DNA of 64,000 bases from Anaerolineae bacterium (GTDB lineage: Bacteria; Chloroflexota; Anaerolineae; Aggregatilineales; UBA2796): assembly GCA_019637615.1 (NCBI GenBank), contig JAHBVJ010000037.1, positions 1 through 64,000 on the forward strand. Direction: 5' to 3'. Numbering within the stretch: the stretch's first letter is position 1; each line of letters starts with the position of its first letter. Below the pieces are notes generated by a model. That model did no database searches, had not been told where the DNA came from, and saw only the letters and a program-made list of their open reading frames with translations. A program made the translations under genes and the position numbers. This document shows, piece after piece, positions 42,842 to 51,411 of this stretch.

Positions 42842-43189
42842 ATGCAAAAAACGGAACTCATCGCTCAGGTTGCCAAGGCGACTGGTAAGACTCAAGTAGA
42901 TACGGCTTCCATCGTGAACGCCGCCATCGACTCGATCATCGCGGAACTCAAAGCAGGTAACAAGGTCACGCTCACGGGCTTCGGCACGTTCGAAGTTCGT
43001 AAGACCGCTGCACGTACTGGCACCAACCCCTCGAACGGCCAGAAGATTAAAATTCCGGCAGGTCAACGGGCAGCGTTCAGCGCTGGTGCAGTGCTCAAGA
43101 CGGCAGTGAGTGGGAAGAAACCCGCAGCCAAGAAGCCAGCAGCTAAGAAGGCCGCAGCCAAGAAACCGGCAGCCAAGAAGTCGAAGTGA
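42842..43189 (+). CDS. HU-family DNA-binding protein with Lys/Ala/Pro tail
   Basis: The first 90 residues are a standard HU/IHF fold: MQKTELIAQVAKATG, LTGFGTFEVR, and the DNA-arm region TGTNPSNGQKIKIPAG ending with VLKTAVSG. A 25-residue tail of PAAKK-type repeats follows, like the tails of histone H1-like bacterial proteins, and should raise DNA affinity. HU bends and packs DNA as a dimer. Perfect promoter boxes and a strong terminator frame it as a highly expressed single-gene unit. Confidence 0.95.
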   Translation: MQKTELIAQVAKATGKTQVDTASIVNAAIDSIIAELKAGNKVTLTGFGTFEVRKTAARTGTNPSNGQKIKIPAGQRAAFSAGAVLKTAVSGKKPAAKKPAAKKAAAKKPAAKKSK

Positions 43190-43211
43190 TGTTTCGTGGG
43201 CAGTAAAAGCG

Positions 43212-43244
43212 TAAGGGCGGGGGAAACTCCGCCCTTATATTTTG
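43212..43244 (+). terminator. Rho-independent terminator of the HU gene
   Basis: TAAGGGCGG (43212-43220) and CCGCCCTTA (43229-43237) form a 9-bp stem with an 8-base loop followed by TATTTTG. Confidence 0.9.
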
Positions 43245-43351
43245 TGAGAACGACAGCTCTGGCATGACAACTAGCTTGATCCCGTCGCTGCCGCACCAAC
43301 GGTTCATCGAGCTGTTGGCACGCCTCAATGCAAATATCGCCGCGAACGTTA

Positions 43352-44770
43352 TACCTCTACAGCCGCAGTTAGGGAATCGAGTTCATTGTACGAATAAACC
43401 GTTGCTGACGACGGAGATAGGCAACCATGGCGCAGCTTGGTGAAGACGTCGCCAGCGCGACCAAGCCAAAATGTGTTGAAGCATAGGACGAAAAGACCAC
43501 AAAACCAAGTGCAGCAAGTGCCGAATTTCTGGGATTGAGAGGATAACCATGTTGGGTATCAGGTCGTTTTTTATGCGTGACGACTTGGCTGGTTAGGTAG
43601 CGCATAGCAGCAAGGAAAGCTAAAGCGAGCATGACTAGGGTGGTATGACGGAACCAACCTTGCCACGAACGTACCTCATAGTGGTCTAATCCAAGCTCAG
43701 ATTTGCCTAACTCCAAGCATTCTTCAATTGTCCAGCGTCGCCCCACAACTTCAACGAGCGTTTGTAACGTAGTGCCAGCTGGTGCAAAAACACGGAAATA
43801 GGCTTCATTCGTGGGGTCAAGAGGATTACGACGCACCAAGAAGGCATGAAGTTCATCGTCAGGATAGTCCACGTTGCGCCAACTCACCAGCGCCCATGCA
43901 TGGCGCCGTTCGCCTTTGGTGCCTTTTCCACAGCTTAGCTGCTGCCAAGCCGAAGGCGGTAGACTAGCGGCAATCTCATCAAACCGTTGACGATAGCCAT
44001 CGTAATACAACAGGTGATGGCGTGTAATCCCCATCACGTACCAAGCCTTCCGTTGCTGTAGCCATTCACGCAGGGGTCGGTCATCCCCGTGGATTGAGTC
44101 AGCCGTAATCCATTGATGCGGTACTTGTGCATCGAAAGCACGTTGCAAAAGACTGCGCGCTAATTCTGCTTTTTGGGCAAAGCGCACCGTGGTCGGTATT
44201 TTCGCTTGTTGACAACGTACTCTATCTGCTGTCCACTCTTTGGGTAAGTACAATGCACGGTCTATGAAAGCATGCCCACGCTGGCTACTGTAGGTTAAAA
44301 ATACACCAATCTGGCAATTCTCAATGCCGCCAGATGCTCCGCTATACTGCCGTTGCACGCCAACTGAGCACTTGCCTTTCTTCAGAAAACCAGTCTCATC
44401 CAAGACTAATACGCCATCCGGTGACCCTAAGTATTCAACAAAGTACTCCCGTACAATGTCGCGTACACCATCCGCATCCCATACCGCGGTCGAGATTAAC
44501 CGCTGCATCCCATCAGGTCTGCTTTCCCCAGCTTGCTCGGCCAGTTGCCAACCATTTTTACGAGACGTGTTGCTCAGTAACCCTTGTAGATACTGATATG
44601 CTCGTTCGCGTGGCTCGGCTCGTCTAAAATAGTTTCCTGTTTTGCCATGCAACGCCTGAAGTGCCTGCTCCCATGCCACCACGGTGCGCCTATTCATGCT
44701 CAAGTTCTGTTGGAATTGTTTTTCGAGAACCGCTATTTTAGCCTACTGCCTAAGTTCGGCTGTAGGGGTA
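43352..44770 (-). mobile_element. IS701-family insertion sequence
   Basis: An intact transposase gene is bounded by imperfect inverted repeats. The left end from 43352 (TACCTCTACAGCCG...) matches the inverse of the right end up to 44770 (TACCCCTACAGCCG...) at 21 of 26 positions. The element would be 1419 bp. No matching 4-base target duplication is seen (GTTA before, AATG after), which suggests a deletion or recombination next to one end after insertion. Confidence 0.85.
43369..44697 (-). CDS. IS701-family transposase
   Basis: The 442-residue protein carries the family DDE triad: Asp in VLVLDETGFLKKG, Asp in WITADSIHGDD and Glu in WTIEECLELGKSELGLDHYEVR (read in two parts, about residues 318-340). 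The run SVGVQRQYSG is characteristic of IS701 elements. It should excise and insert the element by cut-and-paste. ATG at 44697 is used; a TTG two codons earlier is possible. No frameshift or internal stop is seen, so it may be active. Confidence 0.92.
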   Translation of the reverse strand: MNRRTVVAWEQALQALHGKTGNYFRRAEPRERAYQYLQGLLSNTSRKNGWQLAEQAGESRPDGMQRLISTAVWDADGVRDIVREYFVEYLGSPDGVLVLDETGFLKKGKCSVGVQRQYSGASGGIENCQIGVFLTYSSQRGHAFIDRALYLPKEWTADRVRCQQAKIPTTVRFAQKAELARSLLQRAFDAQVPHQWITADSIHGDDRPLREWLQQRKAWYVMGITRHHLLYYDGYRQRFDEIAASLPPSAWQQLSCGKGTKGERRHAWALVSWRNVDYPDDELHAFLVRRNPLDPTNEAYFRVFAPAGTTLQTLVEVVGRRWTIEECLELGKSELGLDHYEVRSWQGWFRHTTLVMLALAFLAAMRYLTSQVVTHKKRPDTQHGYPLNPRNSALAALGFVVFSSYASTHFGLVALATSSPSCAMVAYLRRQQRFIRTMNSIP

Positions 44771-45033
44771 AATGCCCACCATGCGGGGTTCGTCATCAAC
44801 GATTCGAGCCGCTTTCCTACGATTGAGATAGTGACAGGAAATATCGTCTATCTCCGGTTTCACGACCCTCAACAACTATATGCGTCGTCATATACTGAAG
44901 ACGCACTGGCAACGTGGGCAACCAAAATCCGTGCATGGCGCGAGCAATACGATGTATATTGCTACTTCAACAACGATTATGGCGGACGCGCTATCGAAAC
45001 GCCGATCAGCTCATCAACCTCTTCGATGTTTGA
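44771..45033 (+). pseudogene. 3' remnant of a DUF72 protein gene
   Basis: Directly after the IS right end the plus strand encodes the C-terminal part of a DUF72 protein: AGFVINDSSRFP, YLRFHDPQQLYASSYTEDAL and DVYCYFNNDYGGRAIE match the family end. The N-terminal two thirds are missing; the IS replaces them, and the sequence left of the IS does not encode DUF72. After AIE the frame shifts: adding one A to the A-run at 44997-44999 restores N-A-D-Q-L-I-N-L-F and a stop at 45031-45033. In the uncorrected frame reading continues to 45070, overlapping the convergent nagB-like gene. Confidence 0.8.
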
Positions 45034-45061
45034 GGCTGTCTACCGCGCCCCAACACTACTG

Positions 45062-45823
45062 CTACAGTGACAATGCCGCCGACTCTCGATCAAGCAGCAG
45101 TCTGGCATGAGGCTGTGTGCGCAGGATCGAGGCAGGGCAGTTTTCGGATACGGGATCATGTAAAACGGCGCGCACAATCTTGGCTTTACGAGACTCCGGC
45201 GCAAGCGTCAGGACGTGCTTCGTATTGAGCAGTGCGGGAATCGTGAGTGACAACGCTTGTCGCGGAACATCATCGAGCGTGCCGAAATGCCCCTCGCCTA
45301 CCTGTTGGCGACGACATACATCATCTAGCGTGACTACGTGAATCAGCGCATCCGTGTGAAAATCCGCCGGAGGATCGTTGAAGGCGAGATGTCCATTTTC
45401 GCCAATGCCCATCACCGTGAGCACAGGTTGGTGCTGCCGCAGAAGCTCAGTATAACGCGTCATCTCGGCGGCGTAGTCAGGGGCATCCCCTTGAATGCCG
45501 TACAAGGTTTTCGGGTGAAACGCCGCTTCTAGGCGAGTCTTCATAAAGCCGTAGAAACTTGCCGGATGAGAAGCCGACATGCCGAGGTATTCATCCATGT
45601 GGAAGATCGAGATGTGCTGCCACGGAATATCTGGATGTTCATGCAGCGCGTCAATGAAGGTGAGTTGTGAATTACCAGTGGCTAGAATGACGGCTGTTTC
45701 GCCCTGTGCCGCTACCGCTTGAGTAACAAGATTGGCGAATACTGCCGCTGCTGCGATGCCTAGCAGACGGTTAGACTCGTAGATTTCAACAGTGAGTTGG
45801 TCGAATCGTGTTGTAGTGATCAT
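45062..45823 (-). CDS. nagB: Glucosamine-6-phosphate deaminase / 6-phosphogluconolactonase family protein
   Basis: The 253-residue protein keeps the GlcN6P deaminase signatures: the phosphate loop LATGNSQLTF, active-site FHMDEYLGM with the catalytic Asp, and MGIGENGHLAFNDPP with the His of the ring-opening step. It would convert glucosamine-6-phosphate to fructose-6-phosphate and ammonia in amino-sugar breakdown. ATG at 45823 has GGAGG 4 bases upstream; an ATG at 45838 would add five residues. No other nag genes are adjacent. Confidence 0.88.
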   Translation of the reverse strand: MITTTRFDQLTVEIYESNRLLGIAAAAVFANLVTQAVAAQGETAVILATGNSQLTFIDALHEHPDIPWQHISIFHMDEYLGMSASHPASFYGFMKTRLEAAFHPKTLYGIQGDAPDYAAEMTRYTELLRQHQPVLTVMGIGENGHLAFNDPPADFHTDALIHVVTLDDVCRRQQVGEGHFGTLDDVPRQALSLTIPALLNTKHVLTLAPESRKAKIVRAVLHDPVSENCPASILRTQPHARLLLDRESAALSL

Positions 45824-45911
45824 GCTGCCTCCAGCCATCGATTGTATACGAATAGGGGCAACCGTTGTCGATGCTTCAACCTATCGTTGCCCGTCGCCGC
45901 CCATCCATATC

Positions 45912-45940
45912 TTGACCACGCGGAACGGTTATGCTACCAT
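45912..45940 (+). promoter_or_regulatory. Promoter of the SAM riboswitch transcript
   Basis: TTGACC (45912-45917) and TACCAT (45935-45940) are separated by 17 bases. The expected start is just before the first aptamer base at 45950. Confidence 0.6.
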
Positions 45941-45949
45941 AGTACGCAA

Positions 45950-46100
45950 CTCATCTAGAGTGGTGGAGGGATACGGCCCGATGAAACCACAGCAACCTCC
46001 GAAGCGTCGGAACGGTGCTAAATCCGTCAGTTTAGCTGGCAGATGAGGGGTAAGGAAAAGAACACCAAACCCCTTCGTGCCATGATGAAGGGGTTTTTTA
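45950..46100 (+). promoter_or_regulatory. SAM-I (S-box) riboswitch with terminator
   Basis: P1 is CTCATCT (45950-45956) with AGATGAG (46041-46047). The hallmark core follows: AGAGTGGTGGAGGGA, GGCCCGATGAAACC and CAGCAACC, then GGTGCTAAATCC, matching the S-box consensus. With SAM bound, P1 forms and the terminator at 46067-46096 can fold. Without SAM, GAGGGGT (46045-46051, 3' side of P1) can pair with ACCCCTT (46069-46075) as antiterminator. The riboswitch thus turns off the nucleoside phosphorylase and probably metH when SAM is plentiful. Confidence 0.95.
46067..46100 (+). terminator. SAM-controlled intrinsic terminator
   Basis: AAACCCCTTC (46067-46076) and GAAGGGGTTT (46087-46096) form a 10-bp stem followed by TTTA. 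The downstream arm contains the only Shine-Dalgarno-like sequence (AAGGGG, 46088-46093) for the ATG at 46104. Confidence 0.92.
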
Positions 46101-46103
46101 TTC

Positions 46104-46871
46104 ATGCGACACGATATTCCGCTCTTAGAATTCGATCACAGCCGCACCGCCCTGATCGAACCATCCAACGTCCTGAAGCAGATCGACATCCCTGACCGCT
46201 GTGTCCTATGTTTCTTCCAAGACGTGCTGCAACATGTCATGCTGGAACATCGCGGCATTCGCGTCGTGACCAAACTTGGCAGTGAATTGGGGCATAACCC
46301 CGTGTACGAGTTGAACGTGAATGGGCAACGAGTCGCGGTGGTACATCCCGGCGTCGGCGCACCACTGGGGGCAGCCATCCTCGAAGAATTGATCGCGCTC
46401 GGCTGTCGGCAGTTTATCGCGTGTGGTGGCGCGGGCGCGCTGAACAGCGATCTCACCTTAGGACACGTTGTCATCCCGCAATCGGCGGTTCGCGACGAAG
46501 GCACGTCGTATCACTATCTGCCGCCTAGCCGCGAAGTCAGCGCCAGCCCCGATGCCATTGCCGCCATCGAGCGTGTCCTCAGCCGTCATAACGTGCCCTT
46601 CCTCGTCGGTAAGACATGGACGACGGACGCCATCTATCGGGAAACACCCGCCAAGATCGCGCTACGTCGTGCGGAAGGATGCTTAACCGTAGAGATGGAA
46701 GCGGCGGCCTTCTTCGCTGTGTCTCAGTTCCGCGATGTGCAGTTCGGGCAATTGTTGTACAGCGGTGACGATCTCAGCGGCGAAACGTGGGATCATCGCG
46801 GCTGGCAAACTTATGGCTCGGCACGCGATCAATTATTCTGGTTGGCGGTGGAAGCTAGTTTAGAAATATAA
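46104..46871 (+). CDS. Nucleoside phosphorylase of the uridine phosphorylase-like family
   Basis: The 255-residue protein has the PNP/UDP phosphorylase fold: a VAVVHPGVGAPLGAAILEEL strand-helix, the GGAGAL loop and the C-terminal VEMEAAAFFAV ribose-binding block. It cleaves a nucleoside with phosphate. Being the first gene behind a SAM riboswitch suggests a substrate of the methionine cycle, such as methylthioadenosine or S-adenosylhomocysteine-derived nucleosides, though the sequence looks closer to uridine phosphorylases. metH starts 67 bases later on the same strand. Confidence 0.85.
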   Translation: MRHDIPLLEFDHSRTALIEPSNVLKQIDIPDRCVLCFFQDVLQHVMLEHRGIRVVTKLGSELGHNPVYELNVNGQRVAVVHPGVGAPLGAAILEELIALGCRQFIACGGAGALNSDLTLGHVVIPQSAVRDEGTSYHYLPPSREVSASPDAIAAIERVLSRHNVPFLVGKTWTTDAIYRETPAKIALRRAEGCLTVEMEAAAFFAVSQFRDVQFGQLLYSGDDLSGETWDHRGWQTYGSARDQLFWLAVEASLEI

Positions 46872-46938
46872 GCGCTGTATGGCTAGTGTGATGAATGGCT
46901 GTAATGAAGAACGACATTGAGTTGAGGAGCGAGACCGA

Positions 46939-49900
46939 ATGACGACAGCGAATGGCAAAGGCAACGTGAATCTGCGGTACGTAGAAGCCATCAAGGATCA
47001 CGTGTTGATCTTCGACGGCGCGATGGGCACAAATATCCAACGCTACAATCTGACCGCAGAGGATTTTGGCGGCGAATCGCTCAATGGCTGTAACGACTAT
47101 CTCGTCATCACTCGCCCCGATGTGATCGAGGAAATTCACGCCAGTTTCTTCGAGGTCGGCTCCGAAGTGGTCGAAACCTGTACTTTCCGCAGCAACCGCC
47201 TCACCTTAGCTGAGTACAAGCTGCAAGATCGCGTCCTTGAGATCAACCGTACCGCCGCCCAGTTGGCGCGTCGGGTGGCGGATCGCTTCGCTAAGGAGAC
47301 GGGCAAGCCGCGTTACGTGGCGGGCAGCATCGGGCCATCCGGCAAGCTCCCCTCGGCAGACGATCCCGAACTCTCTAATATCACTTTTGAGGAACTGGCA
47401 TCAGTCTTCTATGAACAGGCGCAAGGCTTGGTCGAAGGTGGCGTCGATGTGCTGCTGGTGGAAACCAGCCAAGACATCCTCGAAGTCAAAGCGGCAGTAG
47501 TCGGCATCAGCCGGTATTTCAAGGACAGCGGCAATCGTGTCGCGCTGCAAGTACAGGTCACGCTCGATGTCACGGGCAAAATGCTGCTCGGTACAGACAT
47601 CGCGGCGGCGCTGGCGATCCTTGAAGCGCTGCCCATCGATGTGATCGGCCTCAACTGCTCAACCGGCCCCGAACACATGCGGGAGCCGATCCGCTACCTG
47701 ACCGAACACAGCACCAAGCCGATCAGCGTACTGCCCAACGCTGGCTTGCCCATTAACGTGGATGGCGAGGCAGTCTACCCGATGGAGCCGGAACCCTTCG
47801 CCAAGATGATGGCGGAGTTCGTGGAATGGGGCGTTTCGGTAGTCGGCGGCTGCTGCGGCACACGTCCGGAACATCTCAAGCATCTGGTTGACCATGTTGG
47901 CGCGCATCATCCGCACCCCGTCAAGCAACCGGAAACGCAGCCGTTAGTGGCCTCCGCCATGCGCGCCATGCCAATGGTCAACGTCCCCGGCCCGACGATG
48001 GTTGGCGAACGCGTCAACAGTCAGGGCAGCCGCAAAGTCAAACGTCTGCTGCTCAACGACGATTATGAAGGCATTTTGCAGGTCGCCCGCGAACAAGTCG
48101 ATAACGGGGCGCATATTCTCGACGTGCAGGTAGCACTCACCGAACGTGCCGACGAAGCCGAGCAAATGCGCATCCTTGTCAAGAAACTCAGCATGAGCAT
48201 CGAAGTCCCGCTGATGATCGATGTGACTGATCCCGCCGTTGCCGAAGCAGCGCTCAGCGTGTATCCGGGTCGCGGCATTATCAACGGCAACAATCTGGAA
48301 AACGGACGGGAACGCATCGACAAAGTGATGCCAATCGCCAAGAAATACGGTGCGGCGGTGCTCTCGATGACCATTGATCAAGTAGGCATGGCGAAGACCG
48401 CCGCCCGCAAACTTGAAGTCGCCCGCGAGATTTATCGAATCGCCGTCGAAGAATATGGCATGAAGCCGGAAGACCTGATCTTCGATGATCTGACCTTCAC
48501 GCTGGCGACAGGCGATCCCGAATTCAACCGCAGCGCGATCGAGACATTGGAAGGCATCAAGCTGATCAAGAAGGAACTTCCCGGTGTGCTGACTTCACTC
48601 GGCGTCAGTAACCTCAGTTTTGGCCTGAGCGAAGCGGCGCGCGGCGTGCTCAACAGCGTGTTCCTGTACTACGCCGTGCAAGATGGCCTCGACATGGCGA
48701 TTGTCAATCCGGTCTTCATCAAGCCGTACGCCGAAATCCCAGAAGATCAGCGCGAACTTGCAACTGACCTGATCTTCTACCGTCGTGAGGATGCCTTGCC
48801 ACGCTTCATCGCCTACTTCGACCAGAACACGGTCAGCCTTGGCAAAGATGATGCGCTGGAAGACCCTACCGAAGGCATGACGCCGGAGCAAAAGCTGCAC
48901 TGGCAGATTCTGCACCGCAAAAAAGAGGGCGTCGAAGCGCTCGTTGATCAATGCTTGCAAAATCAGAGCGCGGTCGAAGTGCTGAACAACGTTTTGCTGC
49001 CCGCCATGAAAGAGGTCGGTGACAAGTTCGGCGCGGGCGAGTTGATCCTGCCGTTCGTGCTGCAAAGCGCTGAGACGATGAAGAAGACAGTCGCCTATCT
49101 GGAAAACTTTCTCGAAAAGAAGGAAGGCAGCACCAAAGGTACAGTCGTCCTTGCTACCGTCTACGGTGACGTACATGACATCGGCAAAAATCTGGTCAAG
49201 ACGATCCTCAGCAATAACGGTTACACAGTGCATGACCTCGGCAAGCAAGTGCCCGCCAACGTGATCATCGAAGCGGCACAGGAACACAACACCACTGCCA
49301 TCGGGTTGAGTGCCCTTCTGGTTAGCACGTCCAAGCAGATGCCGCTGATCGTCAACGAATTAGCGCGGCGCGGTCTCAACTACCCCGTGCTGATCGGTGG
49401 TGCGGCGATCAATCGACGTTTCGGGCGACGCATCCTATTCCTCGAAAATGGCGGCGATCCCTATGCCCCCGGTGTGTTCTACTGCAAGGATGCCTTCGAG
49501 GGGCTGGAGACGATGGATCAGCTTGTGAATCCCGCCAACCATCAGCCTTTCGTTGATCGTATCGTGCGCGAAGGCTATGAGGAACTTGGCAAGCCACAGC
49601 AACAGAAGAAGGAAGCAACAGCCAAGCGCAAATCGGCTCTCGCACCCGCGCCGGATGTCCCGACGCCACCTTTCTGGGGGACGCGTACCATCACGCAGAT
49701 GCCGTTGGAGATCGTCTTACAACATTTGCACAAACCGGAATTGTTCCGCCTGAGTTGGGGCGCGAAAAATACGCATGGCGAGGAATGGGAAAAACTCAGC
49801 GCGGAGTTCGAGCAGCGCTTAGCAAAGATGACTCGTGAGTCTATCGCAAAGAAGCTCTTGAATCCGCAGGCAGTGTATGGCTATTTCCCGTGCAACAGCG

Positions 49901-50481
49901 ACGGTGACGATCTGATCGTCTACGATCCCGCGCCGTTTGAGGCTGCCCGCGTCAATGGCAGCACCGAACAGCCCGCGAGGATCGAGATCACCCGCTTCAG
50001 CTTCCCGCGTCAGGACAGCGACGAGTACTTGTGCATCAGCGATTACTATCGTCCCGTCAGTGATGGCGTCGTGGATACCGTCGCCTTCCAAATCGTCACC
50101 GTGGGCGAAACCGCTACCGAGCATTTCGACAAGTTGCAAGCGAAACACGAATACAGCGAAGGCTACTACTTCCACGGGTTGGCAGTCCAGACCGCCGAAG
50201 CTACCGCGCAATATGTCAATATGCACATCCGCCGCGAACTCGGCCTCGATGCCAAGCGGGGCAAGCGCTATAGCTGGGGCTATCCCGCCTGCCCCGATCT
50301 CGAAGATCATCAGCAGGTGTTGAAACTGCTACCGGATGCTGCGACCAAGCTCGGCATGAGCCTGACCAGCGCCTACCAATGGATGCCAGAGCAATCAACG
50401 GCGGCGATCTTCGCGCACCATCCGCAAGCCAAGTACTACGGCGTGGGCGTCAGCCGTATCGAGCAGTTGACCGAAGCGTAA
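46939..50481 (+). CDS. metH: Cobalamin-dependent methionine synthase
   Basis: The 1180-residue enzyme moves a methyl group from methyl-THF through cobalamin to homocysteine. Domains in order: homocysteine/zinc domain (about 1-330; Cys in GLNCSTGP and GGCCGTRPEH), pterin-binding domain (about 350-615), B12 domain (about 650-890; His near 745 in GDVHDIGKN) and activation domain for SAM-dependent reactivation (about 910-1180, with YSWGYPACPDLEDHQ). Length is close to the usual 1220. All modules look intact. It lies behind the SAM riboswitch and probably in the same transcript as the phosphorylase. Confidence 0.97.
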   Translation: MTTANGKGNVNLRYVEAIKDHVLIFDGAMGTNIQRYNLTAEDFGGESLNGCNDYLVITRPDVIEEIHASFFEVGSEVVETCTFRSNRLTLAEYKLQDRVLEINRTAAQLARRVADRFAKETGKPRYVAGSIGPSGKLPSADDPELSNITFEELASVFYEQAQGLVEGGVDVLLVETSQDILEVKAAVVGISRYFKDSGNRVALQVQVTLDVTGKMLLGTDIAAALAILEALPIDVIGLNCSTGPEHMREPIRYLTEHSTKPISVLPNAGLPINVDGEAVYPMEPEPFAKMMAEFVEWGVSVVGGCCGTRPEHLKHLVDHVGAHHPHPVKQPETQPLVASAMRAMPMVNVPGPTMVGERVNSQGSRKVKRLLLNDDYEGILQVAREQVDNGAHILDVQVALTERADEAEQMRILVKKLSMSIEVPLMIDVTDPAVAEAALSVYPGRGIINGNNLENGRERIDKVMPIAKKYGAAVLSMTIDQVGMAKTAARKLEVAREIYRIAVEEYGMKPEDLIFDDLTFTLATGDPEFNRSAIETLEGIKLIKKELPGVLTSLGVSNLSFGLSEAARGVLNSVFLYYAVQDGLDMAIVNPVFIKPYAEIPEDQRELATDLIFYRREDALPRFIAYFDQNTVSLGKDDALEDPTEGMTPEQKLHWQILHRKKEGVEALVDQCLQNQSAVEVLNNVLLPAMKEVGDKFGAGELILPFVLQSAETMKKTVAYLENFLEKKEGSTKGTVVLATVYGDVHDIGKNLVKTILSNNGYTVHDLGKQVPANVIIEAAQEHNTTAIGLSALLVSTSKQMPLIVNELARRGLNYPVLIGGAAINRRFGRRILFLENGGDPYAPGVFYCKDAFEGLETMDQLVNPANHQPFVDRIVREGYEELGKPQQQKKEATAKRKSALAPAPDVPTPPFWGTRTITQMPLEIVLQHLHKPELFRLSWGAKNTHGEEWEKLSAEFEQRLAKMTRESIAKKLLNPQAVYGYFPCNSDGDDLIVYDPAPFEAARVNGSTEQPARIEITRFSFPRQDSDEYLCISDYYRPVSDGVVDTVAFQIVTVGETATEHFDKLQAKHEYSEGYYFHGLAVQTAEATAQYVNMHIRRELGLDAKRGKRYSWGYPACPDLEDHQQVLKLLPDAATKLGMSLTSAYQWMPEQSTAAIFAHHPQAKYYGVGVSRIEQLTEA

Positions 50482-50557
50482 GTTCGTTTTCGCACGCTAC
50501 GCCTGATGCTTGAGCGTCAGGCATACACAACTCCGAAATGAGTGGAGCATCACAGCC

Positions 50558-51268
50558 ATGAAATGTATCGGCCTGATCGGTGGTCTCAGTTGGGAATCGA
50601 CCATCGTCTACTACAAATTGATCAATGAACTCGTACGTGAACAGATCGGCGGGCTGCATTCGGCAGATTGCCTCGTCTACAGTTTCGACTTCGCGGAGAT
50701 CGAGGCGTTGCAAGTTTCAGGCCGTTGGGAGGAAGCCACCGAGCGCATGATCGCGGTGGCGAAGCGCTTGGAGCGCGGTGGTGCAGATTTCCTGCTGATT
50801 TGCTCCAACACCATGCACAAGATGGCGGCACAGGTACAAGCCAGTGTTTCGATCCCTCTGCTTCATCTAGCGGATGCGACTGCCGAACTCATCACCGCGC
50901 AAGGGATTACCAAGATCGGGCTGCTTGGCACGCGCTTCACGATGGAAGAAGATTTCTACAAAGGCCGCCTGACCAGTAAATACGGTCTCGATGTGATCGT
51001 GCCGGACGCTGAAGAACGCCAGCTCGTCAACCGCGTCATCTACGATGAACTGTGTCAGGGGGTGATCGATCTGGAGTCGAAACAGGGCTATATCGCGATC
51101 ATGGATCGGCTGGTGGAAGCGGGCGCACAAGGCATCATCCTTGGCTGCACAGAGATCACGCTGCTGGTCAATCAGAATGACGCGACCGTGCCACTGTTCG
51201 ACACGACCGCCATTCATGCCGAGGTCGCTGTGGAATATGCATTGCGCGCGGAAGAGATACGGTCGTAG
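50558..51268 (+). CDS. Aspartate/glutamate racemase family protein
   Basis: The 236-residue protein begins with MKCIGLIGGLSWEST and has the two catalytic Cys blocks LICSNTMHK and ILGCTEITLL of the aspartate racemase branch. It would interconvert L- and D-amino acids without a cofactor. ATG at 50558 is chosen because it starts the conserved first strand and GGAG lies upstream; the longer frame from 50510 adds 16 unrelated residues. It follows metH by 76 bases and may share its transcript. An inverted repeat at 50501-50522 lies between them but lacks a U-run. Confidence 0.88.
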   Translation: MKCIGLIGGLSWESTIVYYKLINELVREQIGGLHSADCLVYSFDFAEIEALQVSGRWEEATERMIAVAKRLERGGADFLLICSNTMHKMAAQVQASVSIPLLHLADATAELITAQGITKIGLLGTRFTMEEDFYKGRLTSKYGLDVIVPDAEERQLVNRVIYDELCQGVIDLESKQGYIAIMDRLVEAGAQGIILGCTEITLLVNQNDATVPLFDTTAIHAEVAVEYALRAEEIRS

Positions 51269-51411
51269 GCCAAACTGGTGCCGACATGACGATGCGTAGT
51301 GGATGGGTTAGAGAGATAGATCGGCGGGCAATGGATGATAGGCGAGTACCCTATCATGCTCGGATGTAGAGTGAGTAGTGACAGGTACATAGATAAATAA
51401 GGAATAAACCC

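Noticed and set aside
50501..50522. Hairpin after metH as an intrinsic terminator
   Set aside because: The 9-bp stem has no U-run, and the racemase gene follows closely on the same strand; read-through seems likely.
51335..51357. Hairpin ATGATAGG/CCTATCAT as another member of the word-cluster class
   Set aside because: It is a single 8-bp stem with no further copies nearby, so it does not show clustering.
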